From assembly GCA_030704765.1 (NCBI GenBank), contig JAUYDD010000229.1:1-5239 (forward strand): DNA of 5,239 bases. Reading direction: 5' to 3'. The first letter of the stretch is position 1; the number at the start of each line of letters is the position of its first letter. Position numbers and translations under genes: made by a program. Below are positions 1 to 5,078 of this stretch, one piece after another. The stretch comes from Nanobdellota archaeon (GTDB taxonomy: Archaea > Nanobdellota > Nanobdellia > Pacearchaeales > GW2011-AR1). The notes beneath the pieces were generated by a model. The model did not search any database and was not told where the DNA came from. It worked only from the letters and a program-made list of their open reading frames with translations.

Positions 1-4
1 GAAA

Positions 5-26
5 ACCTCATCTTTTAAGATGAGGT
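5..26 (+). repeat. 22-nt hairpin copy 1 (9-bp stem, TTTA loop)
   Basis: Left arm ACCTCATCT, loop TTTA, perfectly paired right arm. The flanks are GAAA on the left and AGTTTAC on the right. It shares the ACCTCAT start with the copies at 2374 and 5026. Stem pairs 8 and 9 are C-G and T-A here but G-C and A-T there, so pairing is kept while sequence changes. Confidence 0.85.
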
Positions 27-50
27 AGTTTACTTGCATTCAATTTCCGA

Positions 51-142
51 GCATCCTAAAAATTTCCGAATCAGAAAAATCGCCGATCAAACTCCATCCT
101 TCAGGATGGAGTAGGCGATTTTTCAGGAAATTTTTTTGATGC
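51..142 (+). repeat. Long nested foldback with TTCA-loop hairpin (copy 2)
   Basis: Pairs from outside in are: GCATC (51-55) with GATGC (138-142); a 2-nt mismatch; AAAAATTTCC (58-67) with GGAAATTTTT (126-135); an asymmetric loop; GAAAAATCGCC (74-84) with its perfect complement (114-124); a GATCAA bulge opposite a single A; then a 9-bp stem (91-99 with 104-112) closed by TTCA (100-103). In total 35 base pairs are nested in 92 nt. The T-run at 131-137 gives it an intrinsic-terminator look. Confidence 0.8.
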
Positions 143-152
143 AATTTTCTAT

Positions 153-242
153 GCAGAAAATTCATCTGAAAGAATTTTCATGCCCAAGAAAACTTTCAAA
201 AGTTTTCGGGGACATTTAAAATTTCTGAAAAATTTTGAAGTC
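153..242 (+). repeat. Tandem hairpin cluster in element A
   Basis: There are three consecutive stem-loops. The first pairs GCA-GAAAATTC (153-163) with 172-183 around the loop ATCTGAAA and one bulged base. The second pairs GAAAACT (188-194) with 201-207, extended by CCC/GGG (183-185, 208-210). The third pairs 211-224 with 230-242 with one bulge and one wobble. Bases 143-149 (AATTTTC) can also pair with 156-162, which would compete with the first hairpin. The first hairpin is the reverse complement, loop included, of a module in elements B and C. Confidence 0.65.
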
Positions 243-304
243 ATCTAAAAAACAAGTGCCTATCAAACCACACACTTTAGAGTGTGGTAGATTGTTTTTT
301 TGAT
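243..304 (+). repeat. Foldback with TTTA-loop hairpin (copy 3) and T7 end
   Basis: ATC (243-245) pairs with GAT (302-304), and AAAAAACAA (247-255) with TTGTTTTTT (292-300). The inner 22-nt hairpin is at 267-288, with left arm ACCACACAC, loop TTTA and one A-A mismatch in the stem. The usual TCAA bulge precedes the inner stem (263-266). The T-run on the right and A-run on the left make it terminator-like on both strands. Confidence 0.75.
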
Positions 305-305
305 A

Positions 306-313
306 TTTATAAA
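306..313 (+). promoter_or_regulatory. TATA-like box TTTATAAA, distal
   Basis: A perfect palindromic TTTATAAA directly follows the end of element A. Read rightward it would start transcription near 332-335, giving a short leader for the S2 gene. Being palindromic, it could equally drive leftward transcription into element A. The proximal box at 347-354 is better placed for S2. Confidence 0.35.
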
Positions 314-346
314 TTTTGCTATTTTATTCTTTTTTACGCAGAAAAC

Positions 347-354
347 TTTATAAA
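347..354 (+). promoter_or_regulatory. TATA box of the S2 gene, predicting a leaderless mRNA
   Basis: TTTATAAA, preceded by a purine-rich GCAGAAAAC segment that could serve as the TFB recognition element. Its centre lies about 25 nt before the A of the ATG at 376, the normal archaeal TATA-to-start distance. Transcription should therefore begin at or next to the start codon. No Shine-Dalgarno motif precedes 376, which agrees with leaderless translation. Confidence 0.7.
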
Positions 355-375
355 TCAATTTTATCACTAAAACCT

Positions 376-1182
376 ATGGCAGAAAATAAAAAAACAAAGA
401 AAGAAAATAATCCGAAAGAAGCAATGAAAAGTTTAGCTGAAGAACTTAAGGAAAGGATTTTTAGGGATATAGGTGAAACAATTGATAAAGATAAAAAAGA
501 AATAAAAAAAGATGATGTTTCTGACAAAGAAATAGAAGAGTTATCGCATAAGATAACAGAAAAAGATATTATAGAAGAGAAAAAGAATGTAGATGGAAAA
601 AAAGAGACATTGATTCCTCTTGAAGATTATATTAAATGCGCTGTTCATCTTGGAACAAAAGTAATAACCCCCCATATGAGAAGATATGTCTATAAGAGAA
701 GAGCGGATGGTCTTGCAGTAATCAACACAGCATTGATTGATGATATGTTGAGGGATGCTATAAAGTTCTTGAATCATTATGATCCTGATAAGGTATATCT
801 TGCATGCAAGAGAGAAGCAGGATGGTCTTCTGCAAAGAAATTTGAGGAAGTTACTGGAATAAAGACCTTTACAAAAAAATATCCTCCCGGAGTCACAACC
901 AACCTTATATTGGAAAATTTCTTTGAATCAGATATGACAATAATATGCGACCCATGGATAGACAAAAATGCATTAGTTGATACAGTAAGATTAAAAAAAC
1001 CTGTAATGGCACTTTGTGATACAAATAATTTCACAACAGGCGTGGCTAAGATAATTCCATGCAATAACAAGTCAAAAAAATCAATAGGATGCATATTGTT
1101 CATATTATCAAGAGAATATTGCAAGCATAAAAAAATTCCATTTAATGCAAAACTTACTGATTTTGCAGGTGAATTAGAATAG
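376..1182 (+). CDS. rps2: 30S ribosomal protein S2 (uS2), archaeal type, with N-terminal extension
   Basis: Component of the small ribosomal subunit, located at the head-body junction; the archaeal form is homologous to eukaryotic SA/p40. 268 aa from the ATG at 376. Family signatures: YIKCAVHLGTK (85-95), RRADGLAVIN (108-117), an FLNHYDPDKVYLACKRE segment (131-147), CDPWIDKNAL (191-200), PVMALCDTNN (209-218), IPCNNKSKKSIG (227-238) and ILSREY (243-248). Residues 1 to about 78 form a Lys/Glu-rich, probably helical extension not found in typical archaeal S2 of about 200 aa; the conserved core starts near 80. A TTG at 316 would add 20 residues (MLFYSFLRRKLYKSILSLKP), but it lies upstream of the TATA box at 347-354 and does not resemble S2, so 376 is preferred. 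The gene stands alone here, whereas many archaea keep S2 in a cluster with L13, S9, rpoN, rpoK and enolase. Confidence 0.95.
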   Translation: MAENKKTKKENNPKEAMKSLAEELKERIFRDIGETIDKDKKEIKKDDVSDKEIEELSHKITEKDIIEEKKNVDGKKETLIPLEDYIKCAVHLGTKVITPHMRRYVYKRRADGLAVINTALIDDMLRDAIKFLNHYDPDKVYLACKREAGWSSAKKFEEVTGIKTFTKKYPPGVTTNLILENFFESDMTIICDPWIDKNALVDTVRLKKPVMALCDTNNFTTGVAKIIPCNNKSKKSIGCILFILSREYCKHKKIPFNAKLTDFAGELE

Positions 1183-1207
1183 TTCTTGATATGAACGGTT
1201 TTTATTT
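1182..1207 (+). terminator. T-rich terminator after S2
   Basis: A weak GTTC/GAAC hairpin (1182-1185 with 1193-1196) is followed by TTTTTATTT (1199-1207). Archaeal transcription commonly ends in T-rich tracts with or without a hairpin. It lies in the 33-nt spacer between two convergent genes. No comparable T-run is seen for the opposite strand in this spacer. Confidence 0.45.
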
Positions 1208-1215
1208 AAGATTGT

Positions 1216-2337
1216 TTATCTTTTGCTCATCTCCTCATACCATCTATATAGTTCCTTTTCACTGTCTTCCCATCCTATGCATCCATCAGTTATAGATATG
1301 TCTCCATCAAGTCTGTCCCTTTCTTCTTTAGTCTTAGGGAATGCTTGTTGCCCCTGTTTAAGGTTTGATTCATACATAGCACCAATTACATTTTCATTTC
1401 CATCCAATATTTGTTCTCTTAGACTTTTTCCTGCTTCAAGCTGTTTAGTATAGACTTTTTTTCTTAATTCATAATCATAACAGTTTCCATGACTGCAATC
1501 AACCATGATATTTCCTGGAATATTGGCTTTGTATAACAGCTCTGACACTTTATCAATCGAATCTCTTCTGAAATTATGGCTTTCATTACCTCCTCTTAAT
1601 ACAACATGAGAATATGTATTTCCTCTTCCTGTAATAAGGCAATTTCTTAGATATTTATCAATTCCAGGAAATTTATGCCCTCTTGCCCTTGCTGTAACAA
1701 CTCCATCTACGCAAGAAGACAATTCTCTTGAAGTATTGTTCTTGAAACCAACTGGCATAGAAAGTGCTGAAGCCATCCATTTATGATATTGTGATTCGCA
1801 TGTCCTAGCTCCAATAGCTGCCCAGGATATATAATCTCCAATATATTGAGGAGTATCTAACCCTACAAATTCTGTTGCTAATGGCAAGCCTATATTAGTT
1901 ATAGCTTTTAATAATCTTGTTGCTAATCTAAAACCTTTATTCCTGTTCTGCCTTTCAGGATCAATATAATAATCTAAGTTAGGATCATCAATAAGCCCAG
2001 GCCAACCAATAGTGGTCCTTGGTTTTTCAAAATATGTTCTCATGACAATTAAAAGTCTATCTGAAAATTTCTCAGCTAAAGGTCTTAGTCTCTCTGCATA
2101 TGATAAAGCACTATCAACATCATGTATTGAACAGGGTCCTATGATTATTATTTTTCTATTATCTTTTCTATCAAGAATATTTTGTATCTGTTTTCTATAA
2201 TCAATTATCTTTAATTCTTCTTCCTGGGTCCATGGATACTCTCTCATGAGGTCAATTGGCCTTAATATATCATAATTGTAACTAAGGACATTATTATCAG
2301 TTATTTTCATTTTTTCTTCAATAGTTTCGCTAGTCAT
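1216..2337 (-). CDS. aroG: 3-deoxy-7-phosphoheptulonate synthase (DAHP synthase), class I-alpha (AroF/G/H type)
   Basis: Condenses phosphoenolpyruvate and erythrose 4-phosphate to DAHP, the first step of the shikimate pathway; cytosolic and metal dependent. 373 aa, slightly longer than the roughly 350-aa E. coli enzymes. Motifs align throughout with E. coli AroG: GPCSIHD (67-73, metal Cys69), VMRTYFEKPRT (98-108, Arg100 and Lys105), IGARTCESQ (175-183, Arg178), VGFKN (196-200, Lys199), LRGG (247-250, Arg248), DCSHGN (280-285, metal His283), AMYESN (320-325, metal Glu323) and SITDGCIGWED (348-358, metal Asp351). All active-site residues are present. The N-terminal arm preceding the barrel is kept, but the segment around 219-242, corresponding to the feedback-inhibitor region of AroG, is divergent, so effector specificity cannot be read. 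The start is uncertain: Met10 (codon at 2310-2308) matches the AroG start and better fits the nearby TATA-like box. The I-alpha type is typically bacterial, and archaea more often use other routes, so transfer is likely (inference). The bacterial symbol is used by homology. Confidence 0.96.
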   Translation of the reverse strand: MTSETIEEKMKITDNNVLSYNYDILRPIDLMREYPWTQEEELKIIDYRKQIQNILDRKDNRKIIIIGPCSIHDVDSALSYAERLRPLAEKFSDRLLIVMRTYFEKPRTTIGWPGLIDDPNLDYYIDPERQNRNKGFRLATRLLKAITNIGLPLATEFVGLDTPQYIGDYISWAAIGARTCESQYHKWMASALSMPVGFKNNTSRELSSCVDGVVTARARGHKFPGIDKYLRNCLITGRGNTYSHVVLRGGNESHNFRRDSIDKVSELLYKANIPGNIMVDCSHGNCYDYELRKKVYTKQLEAGKSLREQILDGNENVIGAMYESNLKQGQQAFPKTKEERDRLDGDISITDGCIGWEDSEKELYRWYEEMSKR

Positions 2338-2351
2338 TTTTTCTACTAATC

Positions 2352-2359
2352 CTTTTTAT
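2352..2359 (-). promoter_or_regulatory. TATA-like box of the DAHP synthase gene
   Basis: On the minus strand this reads ATAAAAAG, at the very edge of element B. A start site about 25 nt downstream falls near 2330. That is inside the longest reading frame and about 20 nt before the second in-frame ATG (2310-2308). The weak match and the spacing make this tentative. Confidence 0.3.
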
Positions 2360-2360
2360 G

Positions 2361-2431
2361 TCGAGAATCGAAAACCTCATGATTTATCGTGAGGTCGTAT
2401 CGTAGCAAATGTTACAGTTTTCGATTCTCGA
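2361..2431 (+). repeat. Three-way-junction-like foldback in B (TTTA hairpin copy 4)
   Basis: The outer stem pairs 2361-2375 with 2417-2431, 15 perfect base pairs as drawn. Inside lies the 22-nt hairpin (2374-2395; left arm ACCTCATGA, loop TTTA, one T-G wobble) and a small hairpin GTAGC-AAAT-GTTAC (2402-2415, one wobble). The inner hairpin shares two bases with the outer stem, so 13 outer pairs coexist with it. Confidence 0.8.
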
Positions 2432-2496
2432 GCACAAGAAAATTCTTTCAGATGAATTTTCTGTGCAGAAAATTTTTCTGAAAAAATTTTCATGCA
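2432..2496 (+). repeat. Two overlapping hairpins in element B
   Basis: The first pairs 2432-2445 (GCACAAGAAAATTC) with 2454-2466 around the loop TTTCAGAT, with one bulged A. The second pairs 2464-2477 (TGCAGAAAATTTTT) with 2481-2496 around a short CTG loop, with a bulged T. They share TGC (2464-2466), so only one can be complete at a time. Confidence 0.7.
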
Positions 2497-2562
2497 TCCT
2501 AAAAACAAGGGCCTGTGACAAACCCACACCTTTAGGTGTGGGTGACCCATTGTTTTTTTGAT
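2496..2562 (+). repeat. Foldback with TTTA hairpin (copy 5) and T7 end
   Basis: ATC (2496-2498) pairs with GAT (2560-2562), AAAAACAA (2501-2508) with TTGTTTTT (2550-2557), and GGG (2509-2511) with CCC (2546-2548). The inner hairpin is at 2522-2543, with left arm ACCCACACC, loop TTTA and perfect pairing. This matches the layout of 243-304. Confidence 0.8.
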
Positions 2563-2691
2563 TTTATCAAGTCCTTCCAAAGAAATCTTATGCACCAGAT
2601 AGTAAAAATCTAAAAGATTATTATACAAATCCGGGCTTAAGATTATCACGGATTTTACCAATAAAAGTAAAAATAGAACTTGTTGTTCAAA

Positions 2692-2725
2692 CTAGCATTT
2701 TTATTTTCGATAACTTTAATGCTAG
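2692..2725. repeat. 8-bp inverted repeat, possible terminator
   Basis: CTAGCATT (2692-2699) and AATGCTAG (2718-2725) are perfect complements around an 18-nt loop. A run of six T (2727-2732) follows on the plus strand. It lies about 80 nt past the stop codon of the leftward operon, so it could also help end that transcript. Confidence 0.35.
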
Positions 2726-2752
2726 ATTTTTTCATGTCAGGAATAATTTTCT

Positions 2753-2768
2753 AAGGTTTTTAAACCTT
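2753..2768. terminator. Short palindrome after the GDYXXLXY gene
   Basis: AAGGTTT (2753-2759) pairs with AAACCTT (2762-2768), about 33 nt beyond the stop codon of the leftward operon. The 2-nt loop would open to 4 nt in practice. No strong T-run follows on the minus strand, so this is only a candidate transcription end. Confidence 0.3.
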
Positions 2769-2800
2769 ATCAATATCTAAAATATAATTCAAAATTCATT

Positions 2801-3319
2801 TCAACTGGTCCATTCTTTATCCCTATACTTTATAACAATCTCTTCACCATTAATCAATAATCTGTTTATTCTAGCTGCTCCTGAACTAGAAACCTTTACT
2901 TCTACTTGATTGAACTGAGGCACATAAGCTCCTCTTTCAAAAAAATATTGTTCAATACCATAATTTATCACTGCATTGTTTCCATTGACTCCCTCAATCT
3001 TTCCTTTGATAAAATCACCTGATTCAGGCTTATCAAAAGAATAACTAGACATTGTATAAAAATCATTATCTTTTTTTAGGATTATGTATATGCTTTTTCC
3101 AATATCTCCTTCAGAAAGATCATTAATGTTTACACTGCTTATTTCATATCTTATAGTCATATATTGGCCTCTTAAAATATCAAATGGATCAACAGGAGTT
3201 GTCCTTAAGACAATTGTCTTTCCTGTTAATCTTGGCCATGATAGGTAAAGCATAGCTATTGCAAATCCCAATATAAGGATAGTTATAAAAATTATAAGTT
3301 TAGTATAGTTCTTGTTCAT
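2801..3319 (-). CDS. GDYXXLXY-family membrane-anchored protein
   Basis: 172 aa, within the usual size of this uncharacterised family (Pfam GDYXXLXY). One N-terminal membrane helix (about 7-27) is followed by a soluble domain predicted to lie outside the membrane. The family hallmark region is PVDPFDILRGQYMTIRYEIS (42-61). The name-giving motif is G51-Q-Y-M-T-I-R-Y58, so the canonical Asp is Gln and the Leu is Ile. The C-terminal family pattern, an EQYFFERGAY segment followed by VEVKVSSSGAARINRLLINGEE (139-160), is also present. The ATG lies 1 nt after the stop codon of the DUF2157 gene, with no Shine-Dalgarno, which suggests translational coupling. These two families are often neighbours in bacteria, so the pair is a conserved unit of unknown role. 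Function cannot be assigned from sequence. Confidence 0.88.
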   Translation of the reverse strand: MNKNYTKLIIFITILILGFAIAMLYLSWPRLTGKTIVLRTTPVDPFDILRGQYMTIRYEISSVNINDLSEGDIGKSIYIILKKDNDFYTMSSYSFDKPESGDFIKGKIEGVNGNNAVINYGIEQYFFERGAYVPQFNQVEVKVSSSGAARINRLLINGEEIVIKYRDKEWTS

Positions 3320-3320
3320 G

Positions 3321-4967
3321 TTATTTTTTATCTATTTCTGCAATCAATTTTTTTCTGAACTTCATTGTTAGCCAACTAATTATCCATCCTAAAACTATCA
3401 GGATTATTCCTCCAATAATAAATATCACAGAAAGACTTGTATAACCCCACAAGTTCATTATAAATCCAATATATCTTGAAAAAATATCAAGAATAAAAAA
3501 TCCTATTCCTAGATTGATTATAGCTTTTTCTTTATTCAAACTGCCATATCCTATTGCGCTTAAAATAAATATGACAAAGAAAATATTTGTCAATATCCAG
3601 ACAAACCATACAGATATTGGTATATTCCCATAACCTCTGGAATAATTTACTATAGGATTCCATTTGCATTCATTATAGCTAGAGCATTCTGATTTTTTAT
3701 TGAAGAATTGCGAACATGTGTCTGCTCTTCTGTCCATAGCATCACTACATTTGCCTCCACTATCAGAAGCATACCATGAACATTTTGCACCTTTAGGAGC
3801 TGATTCACAAGAGGTTTTATCCTTATAATTACTATAGCAACTCGGTCTTTCACATCTATTGTAATGTGCTTTCCATTCACAACCCAAGTCATTCAAATGA
3901 AGATTGCAATTAGTCTCATTTCGATAATACCCGCATTGTTGTTCATAACAGTATTCATTGGCACCACCTATAGTTACAATTCTGTTGTCACCTTCATTTC
4001 CCCAAACGCAATTCAAATCAGCAGGAGTACTTTCACAATTTTCTTTATTCTTATAATCATAACAATTTTTATTATTGCAATCTCCTGTGACATTAGAGGA
4101 TATTCCTGTTAAAGATATTAAAAATATTAGAATAGCAATAGCAATAACAAATCCCAATACCTCTTTTCTTATAATTGTATTTTTATTAAATGATATTAAT
4201 ATTCCTGACACTAAAGAAATAAATGCTATTATTCCAAAAATAGTTAAAAATATTATAGAATTTCCAGGAATATCATTGGAATATGCCCACATTAACTGGA
4301 CAACTATCTGTAAGCTTAAGATATAACTGACAGTTAAAAAATAAAAAATAGTCCAGAAAGAATATAATCTTGCAAATTTATGTTCAAATGTTTTATGCCA
4401 GATTTTTAATGAATAGAAAAATATACCAATAATTAAATATAAAATTGCAATCATACCAAATGAAGTATAGGATTTATCTAATAATGCTAAGAATTGTATT
4501 GAAATCCAAAATAAAAATTCAATTAAAGCAATAATCAAGGTTGTGTATGAAGAGAAAAAATAAGCTGAAAAAGTAACTCCTAAAAAACATATTAATAATA
4601 TCCAGGCTATGCCTTGTAAACCTGTTGGTGTTCCATATATTTGTGCTATTAAAAATACAGATAATGTGTAAAGCAAAGCTCCTAAAACAAACAATGCTTT
4701 GGCAATTCCAGGAAAATTATGTTCTCTTAATATTATAGCTATGACATATGCTGTTGCAGTTATTCCTACTAAAATAATAACTTTTAAAATATCAGGCATA
4801 TCATGCCAATTTAAAGCTAATAGCCAAGCAAAACCAAGTCCTATAAGCACAGCTCCTATTACAGATATAATTGTAGAAAATGATGCTCCTCTTTTGTTTT
4901 TTTCTAAACCAACCTGGTTTTTAGAAATTACTTTTGTTTTTCTTTTCACACTCTTTTTTTTAGGCAT
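3321..4967 (-). CDS. DUF2157 polytopic membrane protein with inserted Cys-rich repeat domain
   Basis: 548 aa. A Lys-rich cytoplasmic tail (1-28) is followed by about 12 membrane helices (roughly 30-51, 58-80, 88-110, 117-138, 141-161, 169-188, 202-226, 236-260, 268-288, 451-474, 481-503, 511-533). The DUF2157 signature covers about 30-160, including LALNWHDMP (50-58), LFVLGALLYTLSVFLIAQIYG (92-112). Between helices 9 and 10 lies a hydrophilic domain (290-450) with 16 cysteines arranged as four tandem repeats of the form C-x8/9-C-x5-8-C-x-W. Positive charges at both ends place the termini inside and the Cys domain outside. Three N-x-S/T sequons (292, 350, 441) all fall in that outside domain. 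The repeats resemble disulfide-rich PSI-like modules, but that is only a resemblance. It is the first gene of an operon with the GDYXXLXY gene. Function unknown; a cell-surface or envelope role is inferred. Confidence 0.88.
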   Translation of the reverse strand: MPKKKSVKRKTKVISKNQVGLEKNKRGASFSTIISVIGAVLIGLGFAWLLALNWHDMPDILKVIILVGITATAYVIAIILREHNFPGIAKALFVLGALLYTLSVFLIAQIYGTPTGLQGIAWILLICFLGVTFSAYFFSSYTTLIIALIEFLFWISIQFLALLDKSYTSFGMIAILYLIIGIFFYSLKIWHKTFEHKFARLYSFWTIFYFLTVSYILSLQIVVQLMWAYSNDIPGNSIIFLTIFGIIAFISLVSGILISFNKNTIIRKEVLGFVIAIAILIFLISLTGISSNVTGDCNNKNCYDYKNKENCESTPADLNCVWGNEGDNRIVTIGGANEYCYEQQCGYYRNETNCNLHLNDLGCEWKAHYNRCERPSCYSNYKDKTSCESAPKGAKCSWYASDSGGKCSDAMDRRADTCSQFFNKKSECSSYNECKWNPIVNYSRGYGNIPISVWFVWILTNIFFVIFILSAIGYGSLNKEKAIINLGIGFFILDIFSRYIGFIMNLWGYTSLSVIFIIGGIILIVLGWIISWLTMKFRKKLIAEIDKK

Positions 4968-4986
4968 TATATAATTAATTATTCAT

Positions 4987-5004
4987 TATTTAAAAATCTT
5001 TATA
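4987..5004 (-). promoter_or_regulatory. Promoter of the DUF2157-GDYXXLXY operon
   Basis: On the minus strand two TATA-like boxes are seen: TATAAAGA (5004-4997) and TTTAAATA (4994-4987). The second is centred about 24 nt before the ATG at 4967, predicting a leaderless mRNA. The first would give a leader of about 8 nt. No Shine-Dalgarno precedes 4967. Element C begins directly upstream at 5005. Confidence 0.5.
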
Positions 5005-5012
5005 TTTTTATG

Positions 5013-5078
5013 TCGAGAATTGAAAACCTCATGATTTATCGTGAGGTCGTAGCAAATGTTACAGTTTTCAATTCTCGA
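5013..5078 (+). repeat. Three-way-junction-like foldback in C (TTTA hairpin copy 6)
   Basis: The outer stem pairs 5013-5027 with 5064-5078, 15 perfect pairs. The 22-nt hairpin is at 5026-5047 and the GTAGC-AAAT-GTTAC hairpin at 5049-5062. Compared with element B, T5021-A5070 replaces C2369-G2423, and the junction linker is 5 nt shorter. Confidence 0.82.

Larger units (their letters stand above)
1..304 (+). repeat. Composite stem-loop intergenic element A (left-truncated)
   Basis: About 300 nt without a gene, made almost entirely of consecutive foldbacks. In order: a 9-bp/TTTA hairpin (5-26); a long nested foldback (51-142); a hairpin (153-183); a hairpin (188-207, with flanking CCC/GGG); a hairpin (211-242); and a final foldback (243-304) ending in seven T then GAT. 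Modules recur in elements B and C: 51-120 matches 5140-5209 at 62 of 70 positions. The left edge begins with GAAAACCTCAT, which in B and C is the inner part of a 15-bp outer stem, so the element extends beyond the window. The S2 promoter starts immediately after it. No protein-coding frame is supported here. Whether it acts as RNA, as a DNA structure or as a mobile element is not known. I recognise no described family with confidence. Confidence 0.8.
2353..2562 (+). repeat. Composite stem-loop intergenic element B
   Basis: A complete copy of the intergenic element, about 210 nt. Order: TTTTTATG left edge; a three-way-junction-like foldback (2361-2431); a hairpin (2432-2466); an overlapping hairpin (2464-2496); and a final foldback (2496-2562) ending in seven T then GAT. 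The left half (2353-2472) matches 5005-5119 of element C except for a 5-nt insertion (near 2396-2401) and two substitutions that restore one base pair. It lies upstream of the DAHP synthase gene and beyond the 3' end of the DUF2157/GDYXXLXY operon. It shows no coding signature. Confidence 0.85.
2563..2800. other. Intergenic stretch with no supported gene; possible gene remnant
   Basis: It lies between element B and the 3' end of the GDYXXLXY gene. On the minus strand a frame reads from a TTG at 2661 (VKSVIILSPDLYNNLLDFYY and onward to about 2560), then runs straight through element B to 2377. The first third looks protein-like, while the rest is only a reading of the repeat. On the plus strand 2562-2777 is also open (72 codons), but it has no ATG. 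Neither has a recognisable family. Two inverted repeats are present and listed separately. Confidence 0.4.

Noticed and set aside
1..304. CRISPR array reading of the repeated palindromes
   Set aside because: Repeats are not regularly spaced, differ in stem sequence and lie in separate intergenic regions; no cas genes or uniform spacers are visible.
316..375. Upstream TTG start extending S2 by 20 residues
   Set aside because: It lies before the best TATA box (347-354), the added sequence is unlike S2, and the ATG at 376 is ideally placed for a leaderless start.
777..1124. Antisense frame inside S2
   Set aside because: The sense frame carries conserved uS2 motifs across the whole interval; the antisense product has no family features.
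2511..2548. Kink-turn or C/D box motif near TGTGACAA...GACCC
   Set aside because: The GA dinucleotide on the left is separated from the stem by CAA, and the other six hairpin copies do not keep the motif.
2353..2562. IS200/IS605 or REP/BIME element identity
   Set aside because: Hairpins and TTGAT ends are suggestive, but no transposase is in the window, and the GTAG tetranucleotide falls at the 3' foot of some hairpins rather than the 5' foot typical of REPs. Not enough for a call.
2562..2777. 72-codon open stretch on the plus strand
   Set aside because: No ATG start, no recognisable family, and it overlaps two inverted repeats; likely chance openness.
3650..3892. Alternative minus-strand frame within the DUF2157 gene
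   Set aside because: It is a shadow of the Cys-rich region; the main frame has clear family signatures and periodic cysteines.
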